Program-made: the position numbers and the translations under genes | In this document: positions 7,676 to 16,462 of the stretch, piece by piece | Position numbering within the stretch: position 1 is the stretch's first letter | Layout of the letters: each line of letters starts with the position of its first letter | Notes under the pieces: model-generated | Told to the model about the DNA's origin: nothing | The model's input: the letters and a program-made list of their open reading frames with translations, nothing else | Database searches by the model: none | From: Halocalculus aciditolerans | Lineage (GTDB): Archaea > Halobacteriota > Halobacteria > Halobacteriales > Halobacteriaceae | Direction of reading: 5' to 3' | NCBI RefSeq assembly: GCF_014647475.1 | Contig: NZ_BMPG01000009.1 | Coordinates: 1-36,147 of the forward strand | DNA length: 36,147 bases

Positions 7676-8626
7676 TTATATTGAAATCGGCGTCCACCGG
7701 GTCACGCGTTCGCTCATTTGTAACTCTCCGTCCCGCCAGCGGATATACGCGAGCAGTAAGAGACCGCCAAGGATGGCGAAGACGACATGGACGAGTCCCT
7801 CTTCGCCGACCCATTTATCCGGGCCGGTGAGAGCAAGCGCGACGAGTTCGGGTGTGGTTTGAGAGACTCCAAGCCCGAGGAGGCCCTGTGAGAAATTATA
7901 GAACACGTGAAATCCCATGGGAAGTGCGAGCTCGCCGGTGAGCGCGTACGCCGTTCCGAGCACCAAGCCAGCTGTCACGTAATAGCCGTACTGACTGACG
8001 TGAGTTACCTTCCCGCCGTGTAGTATCGCGAAGACGAGCGTGCTGATGAGGACGGCCAGAAGAATAGCCGGCTTCTCTCCCACGTATCCCGCACCGCCTT
8101 CCGCGAGATTCTTCAACATCGTCGCTCGGAAGATGAACTCTTCCCATATTGCCGCGACAGCGATCAACCCGAACGTGATGACCACTGCCGGAGCGAACGG
8201 GGTGCCACCGGGGGTTTCAGCGAACCCCGTCACGGATGCCCAGCCGGCGTAAACCGACACGACGAGAGCCCCGGCGTTGACTGAGATCGCTATCACGCTC
8301 CCAATAGCGGCGGTCTTGCACCAGTCGCGATCGACCGAGAGACCGTAGTCGGCGGCGGGACGTCGGTCGATGAGCCTCGCCGCGACGAGAAGCCCCCCAG
8401 CGAGAACAACTGCGAAGCCGACCAGCTCGAGGAGCTCGCGAATTGGATGCTCGAACCGCGCTCGAACCGCCGTCTGCATAACCGCAAGAGCCAGAAACGT
8501 CAGAACGAGCGGTAGCAGGGCCCGGAGCGGGGCCCGAAGTCGTTGCTCCTCGTGGTTCCAAACCGGCCAAGTAAGCCAGTAACGAACGGGCCGCGTAGTC
8601 CGGCCTCGGGCCTCTGTGGAAGGCAT
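7676..8626 (-). CDS. CPBP family intramembrane metalloprotease (CAAX protease/Abi-like)
   Basis: This 316-residue integral membrane protein (from the ATG at 8626) has about eight hydrophobic segments. It carries all three signature motifs of the CPBP/Rce1 family: EEFIFR near residues 161-166, FAILHGG near 199-205 and HVFYN near 239-243. The paired glutamates and the histidines form the metal-binding active site in Rce1-like glutamate proteases. Substrates could be membrane-anchored or prenylated peptides; none is indicated here. An upstream GTG at 8650 would add eight residues, but the ATG fits better. An AT-rich TATA-like stretch at about 8694-8704 (minus strand) could serve it with a leader of about 45 nt. 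Confidence 0.85.
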   Translation of the reverse strand: MPSTEARGRTTRPVRYWLTWPVWNHEEQRLRAPLRALLPLVLTFLALAVMQTAVRARFEHPIRELLELVGFAVVLAGGLLVAARLIDRRPAADYGLSVDRDWCKTAAIGSVIAISVNAGALVVSVYAGWASVTGFAETPGGTPFAPAVVITFGLIAVAAIWEEFIFRATMLKNLAEGGAGYVGEKPAILLAVLISTLVFAILHGGKVTHVSQYGYYVTAGLVLGTAYALTGELALPMGFHVFYNFSQGLLGLGVSQTTPELVALALTGPDKWVGEEGLVHVVFAILGGLLLLAYIRWRDGELQMSERVTRWTPISI

Positions 8627-8902
8627 ACTCGACTGGAGACCCCCTACCACAGTAGCACCCCAGCACCGGCTTTCGATCCAGAAGCCGGGACGGATTTATT
8701 TTACAACCGCTCGCGGAGAGCAGCATGGACCAGGGCGGCGGTGATGAAAACGACCGACTCAGATAGGCTGGATAATTGATATAGTGGGACGACCTGAAAG
8801 CCAGCCGGCAACTGCGCAAGCGCGCCTTCTCAGCTATCCGTCACCGGCCACCGAGAGGGGACGTCGACGGTCATCACGAGGCTTGCGACGGCGGTCCTCC
8901 GG

Positions 8903-9688
8903 TCAAGAACCATCGATGACTTCTGAGCCGATTGTTCGATAGAATGCGACCGAGTAAACGGTGAAGAATCCGCCGAACAGCGCACCGAAGATAACGATGA
9001 GGAGTGCGACGCCGACGGTGGCGACCACCGAGAGCTGAGGGAGCGAAAGCACCGTAGTGGACTGGGGGGAGACGAGCATCGATGCGATGGTGAACACGCC
9101 GCCGGCGACGCCGCCGAGGATCCCGACGAACACCGAATACCCGAGCGTACTCACGAGATTGCGGCGGACGACAGCGTAACTGTGTTTGAGTCCGTCGACG
9201 GCACCGAGGTCGTCGATGACGATCGCTTGGCCGTAGAACTGGATGAAGAACGCCACGGAGAGATACACGAGCGCCGAGATGGCCACGAGGCCGATGAACA
9301 CCATCCCGATGGAGCCGTGAGCCAAGAGCGCGCCGAAGCCGGCCGCGACTCCGACCGCACCGATGACACTGTTGACGACGAGCAAGAGTACGTAGGCGAC
9401 GAGTAACTGCAGGTAGTTGGCCCTTCCATCGGTGACGAAACGGGACAGCGAACTGCGAGCGGTGAGCGCCTCATCGGCCATGCCGAACATGCCTCCCTGA
9501 ATGAAGGGCATCACGAGGAGGAAGACCACGGAGAACCCCAGTGAGTAGAGCGTCGAGGCGAGTGGGTACGCCGACTGCAACAGCATCTGGGGGACTAGCA
9601 ACGCGAACACGATCAGTTGTGGGACCAACAGACCCGGAGCACGCTTGAGCGCACCCGGTGTACGTCGGAGAGCTTGGAGGACTCCCAT
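8903..9688 (-). CDS. Polytopic membrane protein, DUF7847-like
   Basis: This 261-residue protein has about six hydrophobic helices and the haloarchaeal opening MGVLQALRRTPGALKRAP, a basic amphipathic lead before the first helix. The middle contains FIQFYGQAIVIDDLGAVDGLKHSYAVVRRNL, a charged cytoplasmic segment typical of DUF7847 and related GlpF-interacting-type membrane proteins in archaea. No catalytic or transport motif is visible. A TATA-like actatacc at about 9709-9716 (minus strand) lies about 25 nt before the ATG, giving a leaderless monocistronic gene. It is not coupled to either neighbour; role unknown. Confidence 0.7.
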   Translation of the reverse strand: MGVLQALRRTPGALKRAPGLLVPQLIVFALLVPQMLLQSAYPLASTLYSLGFSVVFLLVMPFIQGGMFGMADEALTARSSLSRFVTDGRANYLQLLVAYVLLLVVNSVIGAVGVAAGFGALLAHGSIGMVFIGLVAISALVYLSVAFFIQFYGQAIVIDDLGAVDGLKHSYAVVRRNLVSTLGYSVFVGILGGVAGGVFTIASMLVSPQSTTVLSLPQLSVVATVGVALLIVIFGALFGGFFTVYSVAFYRTIGSEVIDGS

Positions 9689-10016
9689 GGGTGAGAGAAA
9701 GAGGCGCGATGGTATAGTCGTCGACGGCGGTTTTCTCGCTCAGAAGATAGATCAGGTGCCATCGTTTCGAGAGAGATAGAACTCCCCCAACGAGGTAGTC
9801 CCCTGGCCATCAGTAGTTTGTCCACATCTACACTCTCTTGATGTGGTGTGATTTGGCTATGTGGTGACTGGGCGTCGTTCCTTGAGTCGACCCGCATCTC
9901 TCGACGAGACACGCTATTCGGTGTCGGAGGAACGGCTACTGGCGTGCTCGGAGCGAGCGCGTTTCGCTGGTGGCCAATTCAGGTTATGTCGCTCGGCGCA
10001 TGCTGACTGAGCAGCC
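9689..10016. other. Gene-poor region with a hairpin and a possible Tat-signal relic
   Basis: I see no intact gene here. A stem-loop with 7-bp arms (ccacatc 9822-9828 / gatgtgg 9840-9846, 11-nt loop) is present. From about 9896 to 10006 the plus strand reads, without a start codon, a twin-arginine-like segment (SRRDTLFGVGGTATGVLGA), then a stop. It precedes two coding-like segments in other frames, so it may be the front of the broken gene that follows. Confidence 0.35.
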
Positions 10017-10473
10017 GTGGTCGGACGGGGCACCATCGGGGACGTCCGTCGCATCTTCCGCGTCTTCTACGACGAGGCCGACCGCGAGAAACCCGATTAC
10101 TTCCCCGCGGACGAGCCTGCGGAGAAGACGTACGACACAGGGCGGTTGCGGCGGGAACGCGACATCCGGGGTGGACGCGTCACGTTCGAGTCCGAACGCG
10201 ATAACCGCGGAGTTCGACTGCGAAGAGTACGAAGTCTCCGACTACGAGAAGCGCCTCCCGAAGCGCTTCATGTCGGATAAGTCCGGAGGAAGCGTCTATA
10301 TCGGCGCACCCGAGGAGTTCGCCGACTGGATCGGCTACTCCGTCGAAGGCCTCTTCGATGACCCGTCGGGGATGGGTCGTTCCGACTCCATGGATGCGAC
10401 CGAGAACGACAGTTCGAGTGAGGGCAGCGCCGACAGTGAGTCCGGAGGGATACTCTCGAAGCTGTTCGGATAA
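10017..10473 (+). pseudogene. Frameshifted hypothetical gene
   Basis: Two consecutive frames look coding by their acidic composition. From a GTG at 10017 to about 10200 the sequence reads GDVRRIFRVFYDEADREKPDYFPADEPAEKTYDTGRL. From about 10205 to the stop at 10473 another frame reads EFDCEEYEVSDYEKRLPKRFMSDKSGG, then a Ser/Asp/Glu-rich tail ending GGILSKLFG. Each frame becomes low-complexity and Arg/Ser-rich where the other looks real, as expected for one gene with a frameshift near 10200-10212. A stop codon lies just upstream of the GTG, and a further frame carries a Tat-like segment, so more than one lesion is likely. I do not recognise the family. Confidence 0.5.
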
Positions 10474-10502
10474 CTCGCACCTCCTCGTTCCGATCCGTTT
10501 CG

Positions 10503-10886
10503 TCACGTGTCGTCGAGGAGCGCACGAGCACGCTCGACGTAGCTATCGTCTTCCCGACTACGGACGTCGCCGATAGCGTCGAGCGTCGAGAGCGCTTCGT
10601 GAGACGATGGAAGGCTGTTGTGGACGACGATGGAGAGCAGTGTCTGCGTTGTCACGAGCCGAGTATCTGCGAGCGATGCGTGGATTAATCCGAGTCGGTC
10701 GAATTCGTCGCAGAGGACTCGTGGCGGCTCCGCGAACCGCTCCGGGCGTTCCGCTGAGAATACCGGCCGCTCTCGGACGGGTCGGTTCTCCCTCAGAAAG
10801 CACTCCCCTGGGGAGAGGAGTGCTGGCTGGTTATGAAGTCGCAGGTCGCGTTCGTGCCTCGACTCGGTCAGCGGGACCCGAGTCAC
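10503..10886 (-). CDS. Hypothetical protein, possibly 5'-degraded
   Basis: The frame encodes 127 residues from a GTG at 10886, with no internal ATG. The C-terminal 80 residues look like a genuine helical protein: DEFDRLGLIHASLADTRLV, then LLSIVVHNSLPSSHEALSTLDAIGDVRS and a final YVERARALLDDT. The first 45 residues are Arg/Pro-rich and less convincing. It may therefore be a gene that lost its start, or a shorter protein with a non-standard start. It lies between a frameshifted relic and a gene-poor tract. No function can be assigned. Confidence 0.4.
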   Translation of the reverse strand: MTRVPLTESRHERDLRLHNQPALLSPGECFLRENRPVRERPVFSAERPERFAEPPRVLCDEFDRLGLIHASLADTRLVTTQTLLSIVVHNSLPSSHEALSTLDAIGDVRSREDDSYVERARALLDDT

Positions 10887-11350
10887 CTCCGCGTACGTCG
10901 CGCTGGTTCTTGAAGGACTGTGGGTGGTTTCAGCGAGTGAGAACGGTGCGCGTCACGGCCCGTCGTCGGAGATTTCGGTCTTTCTCCGCGAGTGTTCGTC
11001 GACGACATTTCGGGTCGACGGCGTCGTCTCGACCCCGCGTAGCCGTGATCGAGCGCGACCGCTGCGGGCTACCAAAGAGTTTAGGCTGAACGCCTATCGG
11101 GTTGTGGCCCATTCGTTCAGATACCTCCGACCCGGTTCCCCGAACCGTGCGGTGGTCCATCCGAGACAGCCCCCTTCCCCCCTTCGACGCCCTTCTTCCC
11201 CCTCGGGCGTCCCCTTCCCCCCAATTGGATGGAGGCGGAATCGGGTCAGAGGCACACTCCACTCGGAGTGTTCCCTTTTGTCGACAGCGGTCGGTCGGTT
11301 CGAGCAGAGTCGTTCGTGAGATTCAGCACTCGATAGCCCTGTCGGAGCGG
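10887..11350. other. Gene-free interval with a C-rich polypyrimidine tract
   Basis: No frame here has haloarchaeal coding character. Positions 11168-11223 on the plus strand are almost purely C and T, with repeated ccccttcccc-type units, so the minus strand is G/A-rich. It lies downstream of the HTH_10 operon, which ends at 11351 and is transcribed leftward into it. The region could include transcription termination signals, but I see no clear hairpin-plus-T-tract. Confidence 0.5.
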
Positions 11351-13474
11351 TCAGGTGCGGAGGACGCCGCCGAAGAGTTTGCGCTGTGCGTTCCGGAGGT
11401 GTTCGGAGAAGGTCGGACCGGAGATGTCGAGCGAGGCGGCGACTTCCTCACCGCTCGATGCGCGCGGCCACTCGAAGAACCCCGCGAAGTACGCGGCTTC
11501 GAGGGCGGCGCGCTGGCGGTCGGTCAGCTCCTCGGACCAGACGCGAGCGAGTCGCTCCGCGGAGTCGTCGGTCTTGGTCACCTGCCGGTGGACGGCGGTG
11601 TGCGGGTAGTCGTCGCGGATTCGGTCGACGACGTCTCGGACCTCGGCGTCCACGGGGAGGTGGACGGTGAGTTCGACGTCGGTCGCGTCGAAGCGGACGC
11701 GTTCGACGGAGCCGCCGAGCGCGGCGACGGTGGAGACGGCGGGGAGGTCGGTGGCGTGCAGTTCGAAGTGGACGGCGTCTTCGGTCTCGCGAATGACGTC
11801 GACGTCGTTCCAGTCGGGAATCGTGTCGGTGAGCGCGACGAGGTCGTCCGGGTCGTCGACGGCGGCTTCGCCGTAGGCGAGGAGCCCGTCGTCGGAGACG
11901 GGGAGGATGCGGGAGACGGTGATGGTGTCCGTAATCCCGGCGTCAGCAGTAGCGGGTTCGTCGAGGCGGAGGTCGAGTTCGACGAGGCTGTCGCCGAGCA
12001 GGGCGCGTTTTCGGTCGGCGGCGGCGATGGCGTGCCCGACCGTCTCGCCGAGGTGGGCGACGACGTCGCGTTCTTCGCGCTCGAAGGCGTCGCCGCGCGC
12101 GGTGTGGACGGAGAGCACCGCGAAGACCGTGTCTTCGTGGACGAGGGGGAGCGCGGCGGCCGACTGGAACGGCGTGGCGTCGGCAGACAAATCGGGTCGC
12201 GGGTCGGCGACCGCACCGTGGGCGGTCTGGATGGCTCCAGTCCGGAACGCTCGCTCGATAGGATGTTCGCCGTCCGAGTGGTCGGCGTCCGAGTGGTCGG
12301 CGTCCGGATGGTCGGTGTCGAGGTCGACGGTGTCGGTGCGGACGGTGTCGTCGGTGGTGGCGCGAACGGTGAGTCCGCCGTCGCGGCTGTCGCGTTCGCA
12401 GACCCAGGCGAAGTCGTAGGAGTCCGCGGCGACGAGCCGGTCGCAGGCGGTCTGCTCGATTTCGTCGCGCGTCGAGCGTTCGACGACGGCCGTGGTGACG
12501 CTGTGGACGACGTCGTTCAGCTCGTTGAGCGCGGCGAGGCGCTGGCGTTGCTGTTCGAGGCGGCGGGTGCGTTCTCGTCGCTCAGTCACGTCGTGCGTGT
12601 AGACGACGAGGCCGTCGATGGCGGGTTCGCCGAGGAGGTTCCGGGCTCGCGACCCCAGGTAGATCCAGGAGCCGTCGGCGTGCCGGAAGCGGAACTCGAA
12701 CTCGGTCTCCCCGCGGTCGGTGTCGGCGAGCGCGCCGAACTCCCCCCTGACCGTCTGGTGGTCGTCGGGGTGGATGTAGTCGAGGGCGTTCTCGCCGACG
12801 AGGGTGTCCGGGCTGTAGCCGAGGACGCGTTCGGCCGACGGCGTGATGTATTTGATTCGGCCGTCGGGAGCGAGGATGGCGTTCGCGTCCGTCGACTCCT
12901 TGATGAGCGTACGGTAGCGGCGCTGTTCGCGCTCGTGCGCTTTCCGCTCGATGGCGTGGGAGACCGAGCGGATGAGGAGGTCGGCGTTGATCTCGTCCTT
13001 GACGAGGTACTCCCCTGCGCCTTCGCGGAGCGCGTCGATGCCGACTTCGCGGTCGCGCAGCCCGGTGAGCACGACGACGGGGACGAGTTCGTCGCGGTCG
13101 GTGACCGCCCGGAGCGTGTCGAGCCCCGTGCTGTCGGGGAGGTCGAGGTCGAGGAGCACCACGTCCGGTGGTTCGGCGTCGAGGCGGTCGAGGCCGTCGT
13201 CGAGGCGGGTCTCGTGGACGAGCGGGAGCTGGTCGCCGCGGCGCTCGCCCTCGACGTACGTCGACGAGTTCGCCGCCGTGGCGTCCGCGTCCGACACCCT
13301 GTCCGACTCCGCTTCCGCGTCCGCTCCCGGGGGCGTGCCGGTCGTGTGTTCGCCCGCGGCGAGGTCGAACGACCGCTCGGTGAACGCCATCGCTTCCCGG
13401 AGGAGTTCGCGGATGTACCGGGCGTCTCCGGGGTTGTCCTCGATGAGCAGCATCCGCGGTCGCTCGCCCGTCAT
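11351..13474 (-). CDS. Response regulator with PAS, GAF and HTH_10 (bacterio-opsin activator-like)
   Basis: This 707-residue protein is the output of a signalling operon. The receiver domain (about 1-165) has Asp109 in LLDLDLP as phospho-acceptor, Thr137 and Lys159. It also contains an unusual acidic insert, roughly residues 42-80, between the first helix and second strand. A PAS domain (about 183-300) ends in the usual VYTHDVTERRER. A GAF-like region (about 320-500) includes a short DH-rich repeat (HPDADHSDADHSDGEHP). A Bat-type domain is followed by a C-terminal HTH_10 (about 650-703; ELTDRQRAALEAAYFAGFFEWPR, then SGPTFSEHLRNAQRKL). HTH_10 proteins such as Bat are DNA-binding activators. 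The GTG/ATG start region overlaps the receiver gene's stop by 4 nt, indicating coupling. Target genes are not visible. Confidence 0.88.
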   Translation of the reverse strand: MTGERPRMLLIEDNPGDARYIRELLREAMAFTERSFDLAAGEHTTGTPPGADAEAESDRVSDADATAANSSTYVEGERRGDQLPLVHETRLDDGLDRLDAEPPDVVLLDLDLPDSTGLDTLRAVTDRDELVPVVVLTGLRDREVGIDALREGAGEYLVKDEINADLLIRSVSHAIERKAHEREQRRYRTLIKESTDANAILAPDGRIKYITPSAERVLGYSPDTLVGENALDYIHPDDHQTVRGEFGALADTDRGETEFEFRFRHADGSWIYLGSRARNLLGEPAIDGLVVYTHDVTERRERTRRLEQQRQRLAALNELNDVVHSVTTAVVERSTRDEIEQTACDRLVAADSYDFAWVCERDSRDGGLTVRATTDDTVRTDTVDLDTDHPDADHSDADHSDGEHPIERAFRTGAIQTAHGAVADPRPDLSADATPFQSAAALPLVHEDTVFAVLSVHTARGDAFEREERDVVAHLGETVGHAIAAADRKRALLGDSLVELDLRLDEPATADAGITDTITVSRILPVSDDGLLAYGEAAVDDPDDLVALTDTIPDWNDVDVIRETEDAVHFELHATDLPAVSTVAALGGSVERVRFDATDVELTVHLPVDAEVRDVVDRIRDDYPHTAVHRQVTKTDDSAERLARVWSEELTDRQRAALEAAYFAGFFEWPRASSGEEVAASLDISGPTFSEHLRNAQRKLFGGVLRT

Positions 13475-13935
13475 GGCTCGTCCGGTTCGGGCGGGAGTTC
13501 GACGAGCGTGAGCCAGAAGTCCTCGAACTTCCGGACGAGCGCGACGAAATCGTCGGGGTCGATCGGCTTCGTCAGGTAGGCGTTCGAGTGGTTCTCGTAG
13601 CTCTCCACGACGTCCTCTTCCGCTTCGGAGCTCGTGAGAATGACGATGGGGATGGAGCGAAGCGACGGGTCCGTCTTCGCTTCTTCGAGGACGTCCATCC
13701 CGCTCACGCGCGGGAGGTTGAGGTCGAGGAGCACGAGGCTCGGCCGCGGAGAGTCCACGTAGTCGTCGCGCTGGTGGAGGAAGTCGAGCGCCGCCTCGCC
13801 GTCGCGGACGACGTGGAGCTCGTTGTTGATGCGGGCTTCCCGGAACGCCTCCTCGGTCAGGCGGACGTCGCCGGGGTTGTCCTCGACGAGGAGGATGTCG
13901 GCCGGCTGGCCGCGCCCGGGCGGCGCGTCACTCAT
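13471..13935 (-). CDS. Single-domain response regulator (CheY-like receiver)
   Basis: This 154-residue protein is one receiver domain. It has an acidic pocket (LLVEDNPGD, Glu18-Asp19), phospho-acceptor Asp71 in VLLDLNLP, switch Thr101 in VILTSS and Lys123 in LTKP. A short C-terminal tail (FWLTLVELPPEPDEP) follows, common in haloarchaeal Rcp1-like receivers paired with phytochrome-like kinases. There is no output domain, so it probably shuttles phosphate or competes for it. Its start overlaps the kinase gene by 8 nt and its stop overlaps the HTH_10 regulator gene by 4 nt. This places it as the middle element of a kinase-receiver-regulator relay. Confidence 0.92.
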   Translation of the reverse strand: MSDAPPGRGQPADILLVEDNPGDVRLTEEAFREARINNELHVVRDGEAALDFLHQRDDYVDSPRPSLVLLDLNLPRVSGMDVLEEAKTDPSLRSIPIVILTSSEAEEDVVESYENHSNAYLTKPIDPDDFVALVRKFEDFWLTLVELPPEPDEP

Positions 13936-16324
13936 CGGCCACCTCCGCGCCCGCGGCGGGCAGCGTGAACTCGAACGTCGAGCCCTCGCCGGGCGTCGAG
14001 TCGACGGTTATCTCACCGCCGTGGCGCTCGACGATTCGCTGGCAGAGCGCGAGCCCGATTCCCGTCCCCTCGTGTTCGTCGCGGGTGTGGAGGCGCTGGA
14101 AGACCTCGAAGACGCTGTCGGCGCGCTCCGGGTCGATGCCGATGCCGTCGTCGCGGACCGCGAGCCGCCACATCTCTCCCTCTCGGCGCGACGAGACGCG
14201 GACGGTCGGCGCGTCGTCGTTGTACTCGAGCGCGTTGTCGAGGAGGTTCTGGAAGACCTGCCGGAGCTGGTCCTCGTCGCCCTCGACGCGCGGGAGCGTC
14301 TCCGCGGTCACGTCGGCGTCCGACTCCTCGATTCGCATCCCGAGGTCGGCGCGCACGTCCGCGAAGACGCCGTCGAGGTCGACGGGTTCGAAGGCGTCGC
14401 CGCGCGTCTCCACCCGCGAGTACCGGAGGAGCGCGTCGATCATCTCCCGCATGCGTTCCGCGCCGTCGACGGCGAACGCGAGGAACTCCTCGCCGTCCTC
14501 GTCGAGCTCGTCCTCGTAGCGGCTCTCGATGAGCGAGAGGTAGCTCGACACCATCCGCAGCGGCTCCTGTAAGTCGTGTGACGCCGCGTACGCGAACTGT
14601 TCGAGGCGGTGGTTCGACTCTTCGAGCTCGTCGACGAGCGTCTCGAGTTCCGCGTTGTATCGCTCGCGCTCGATGGCGTTCGCGAGGACGTTCGCGACGC
14701 TCTGCACGAAGTTCACGTCCTCCTCGGTGAACTCCTGAGCGTCGGTGTCGTGCGTTCCCAGAATCCCCCACGGGTCGTCGACGGAGCCGATAATCGTGCT
14801 GACGCCGCTCGTCACGTCGTGGTCGACGAGCAAGTCGGGGCCGTCGAACCGCGTCTCCGCGTCGAGGTCGTCCACGACGACGGGCTCCTCGGAGAGGAGG
14901 GTGTAGCCGGCCTGCGAGTTCTCGTCCGCGTCGACGGCGGCTTCCTGCACGATGCCGTCGTCCCACCCGACGCCCTGCCGCAGGAGGAGTTCGCGCGACT
15001 CCTCGTCGAGGTCGAGGACCTTGCAGTAGTCGGTGTCGAGGACGTCCGCGACCGCGTGCGCCGCGTCCGCCATCAGGGCGTCGAGGTCGTCGGTTTCCAG
15101 CGCGGTCTGCCCGAGCTCCGCGACGACGGCCTGCTGGCGCGCGCGCCGTTCGAGGTCGCGCTGGTACTCGCGGCGCTCCGTCACGTCCTGCACGACGAGC
15201 ATCCCGCTCGTCACGTTCCCGTCCGCGTCCCGAACGGGGAGCACCTGATCGAACATATCGTGGCCCGCGTACGTGACTTCGAACGTCGACGCCTCGCCGT
15301 TCAGCGCCTTGTAGAAGTGTTCCTCGACCGCCTCGACGACGTCCGGCGGGTAGAGGTCCGTGACGCGCATCCCGACGCGGTCGGCGGGGTCGACGCCCGC
15401 CTCGTCGAGCAGCTGCCCGCCGGCCGCCGTGTATCGGAGGTCCTCGTCGAACATCGCGACCGCGCCGTTCGGGAAGTGCTCGACGAGCGTCCGGTAGCGC
15501 CGCTCGCTCTCCTCGACCTTTCGGCGCTGTTCGAGGCGCTGTGAGATGTCGCGGACGACGCCGACGCGCTCCTCGCCCTCGCCCGTCGAGATCGTCGCGA
15601 ACGTCGCCTCCACGGGGATCTCCTCGCCGTCGGCGACCTCGATGGTCGTCTCCAGCGTCGCGTTCGCCGTTTCGTCGTCCGCCATCGACTCCCGGAGCGC
15701 ACGCCCCTCCTCGATGGTGTCCTCCGTGACGACGCGCGACGCGTGCGACCCGAGCAAGGTCTCGCGGTCGTACCCGGTCATCGACGCGAACGCGTCGTTC
15801 ACCATCGTGTACCGGTCCTCAGCGTCGACGACGTAGATGCCATCGTCGATGGTTTCGGCGATGGTCTCGTACTTCGCCAGCGTCACGTCACGCCCCCGCT
15901 CACCCCCACACTGCGTCGCCGTCGACTCGACCGATTCCCCGACGACGACCGCTCCCGCCGTCTCGCTCGCTTCGCCGCCGGCGACGCCCACGACGCGGAG
16001 GTCGCGCTCGACGTCACCGGACGCCGCCTCCATCGTGACGCGAAGCGTCTCCTCGCCGCGCGATTCATCCGCGAGCGCGTCGCGCAGTCGTCGTCCGTCC
16101 CCGTCTCCGAGGAACGCGGAGAGCTGCTCGCCGACGACCGACGCTTCCCGCCGCCCGAGCGTGTCGAGCGCGCGCTCGTTCACCGCGATGACTCGACCGT
16201 CTCCGTCGAGGTGATAGCTCTCCCCGTCGAGCAGCTCGGTCGCCGCGCGGACGTGACCGAGCGCCGCGTCCCGGGTCACGCCGTCGGGACACGCACCCCC
16301 GACGGAACCCCCCATTTCACTCAT
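13928..16324 (-). CDS. Multi-sensor histidine kinase (PAS-PAS-PAS-GAF-HisKA-HATPase)
   Basis: From the ATG at 16324 this encodes 798 residues with no membrane segment, so it should be cytoplasmic. Three PAS domains (about 25-130, 145-265, 270-390) are followed by a GAF domain (about 400-550) and a HisKA with His583 in ASHDLQEPLRM. The ATPase domain has an N box (NLLDNALEYNDD), G1 (DDGIGID) and G2 (GTGIGLAL). It would sense a soluble or redox/light cue and phosphorylate a receiver. The start choice rests on a TATA-like ggatttatg at 16349-16357, about 29 nt upstream of 16324. The alternative ATG at 16351 falls inside this box. It is first in the operon; the two downstream receiver proteins are the likely partners. 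Its GAF is strikingly similar to that of the regulator at 27243-29999. Confidence 0.9.
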   Translation of the reverse strand: MSEMGGSVGGACPDGVTRDAALGHVRAATELLDGESYHLDGDGRVIAVNERALDTLGRREASVVGEQLSAFLGDGDGRRLRDALADESRGEETLRVTMEAASGDVERDLRVVGVAGGEASETAGAVVVGESVESTATQCGGERGRDVTLAKYETIAETIDDGIYVVDAEDRYTMVNDAFASMTGYDRETLLGSHASRVVTEDTIEEGRALRESMADDETANATLETTIEVADGEEIPVEATFATISTGEGEERVGVVRDISQRLEQRRKVEESERRYRTLVEHFPNGAVAMFDEDLRYTAAGGQLLDEAGVDPADRVGMRVTDLYPPDVVEAVEEHFYKALNGEASTFEVTYAGHDMFDQVLPVRDADGNVTSGMLVVQDVTERREYQRDLERRARQQAVVAELGQTALETDDLDALMADAAHAVADVLDTDYCKVLDLDEESRELLLRQGVGWDDGIVQEAAVDADENSQAGYTLLSEEPVVVDDLDAETRFDGPDLLVDHDVTSGVSTIIGSVDDPWGILGTHDTDAQEFTEEDVNFVQSVANVLANAIERERYNAELETLVDELEESNHRLEQFAYAASHDLQEPLRMVSSYLSLIESRYEDELDEDGEEFLAFAVDGAERMREMIDALLRYSRVETRGDAFEPVDLDGVFADVRADLGMRIEESDADVTAETLPRVEGDEDQLRQVFQNLLDNALEYNDDAPTVRVSSRREGEMWRLAVRDDGIGIDPERADSVFEVFQRLHTRDEHEGTGIGLALCQRIVERHGGEITVDSTPGEGSTFEFTLPAAGAEVADE

Positions 16325-16348
16325 ACGTTTTACACGGTCACGACCCGT

Positions 16349-16357
16349 CATAAATCC
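16349..16357 (-). promoter_or_regulatory. TATA-like box of the kinase-receiver-regulator operon
   Basis: The minus strand reads ggatttatg here, centred about 29 nt before the ATG at 16324. This fits archaeal TBP sites at about -25 and a near-leaderless transcript. It decides the start of the histidine kinase. Confidence 0.55.
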
Positions 16358-16462
16358 GCTGTCTACAGCGAAGAAAACTGATACGGTCGCTCCGGGAACG
16401 AGGGTGTTCGCCCGCTCCCCGGGCTCTCGAAGATGGCCGTTCGCCGCGTACAGCGGCCCCGC

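Noticed and set aside
11081-11096. DtxR-like sequence ttaggctgaacgcctat
   Set aside because: The arms taggc/gccta are separated by 5 bp, unlike the 4-bp spacing at 25091-25106, and no promoter or metal-related gene lies beside it.
11102-13579. 825-aa plus-strand open frame
   Set aside because: Gly/Val/Arg-rich shadow of the HTH_10 response regulator on the other strand.
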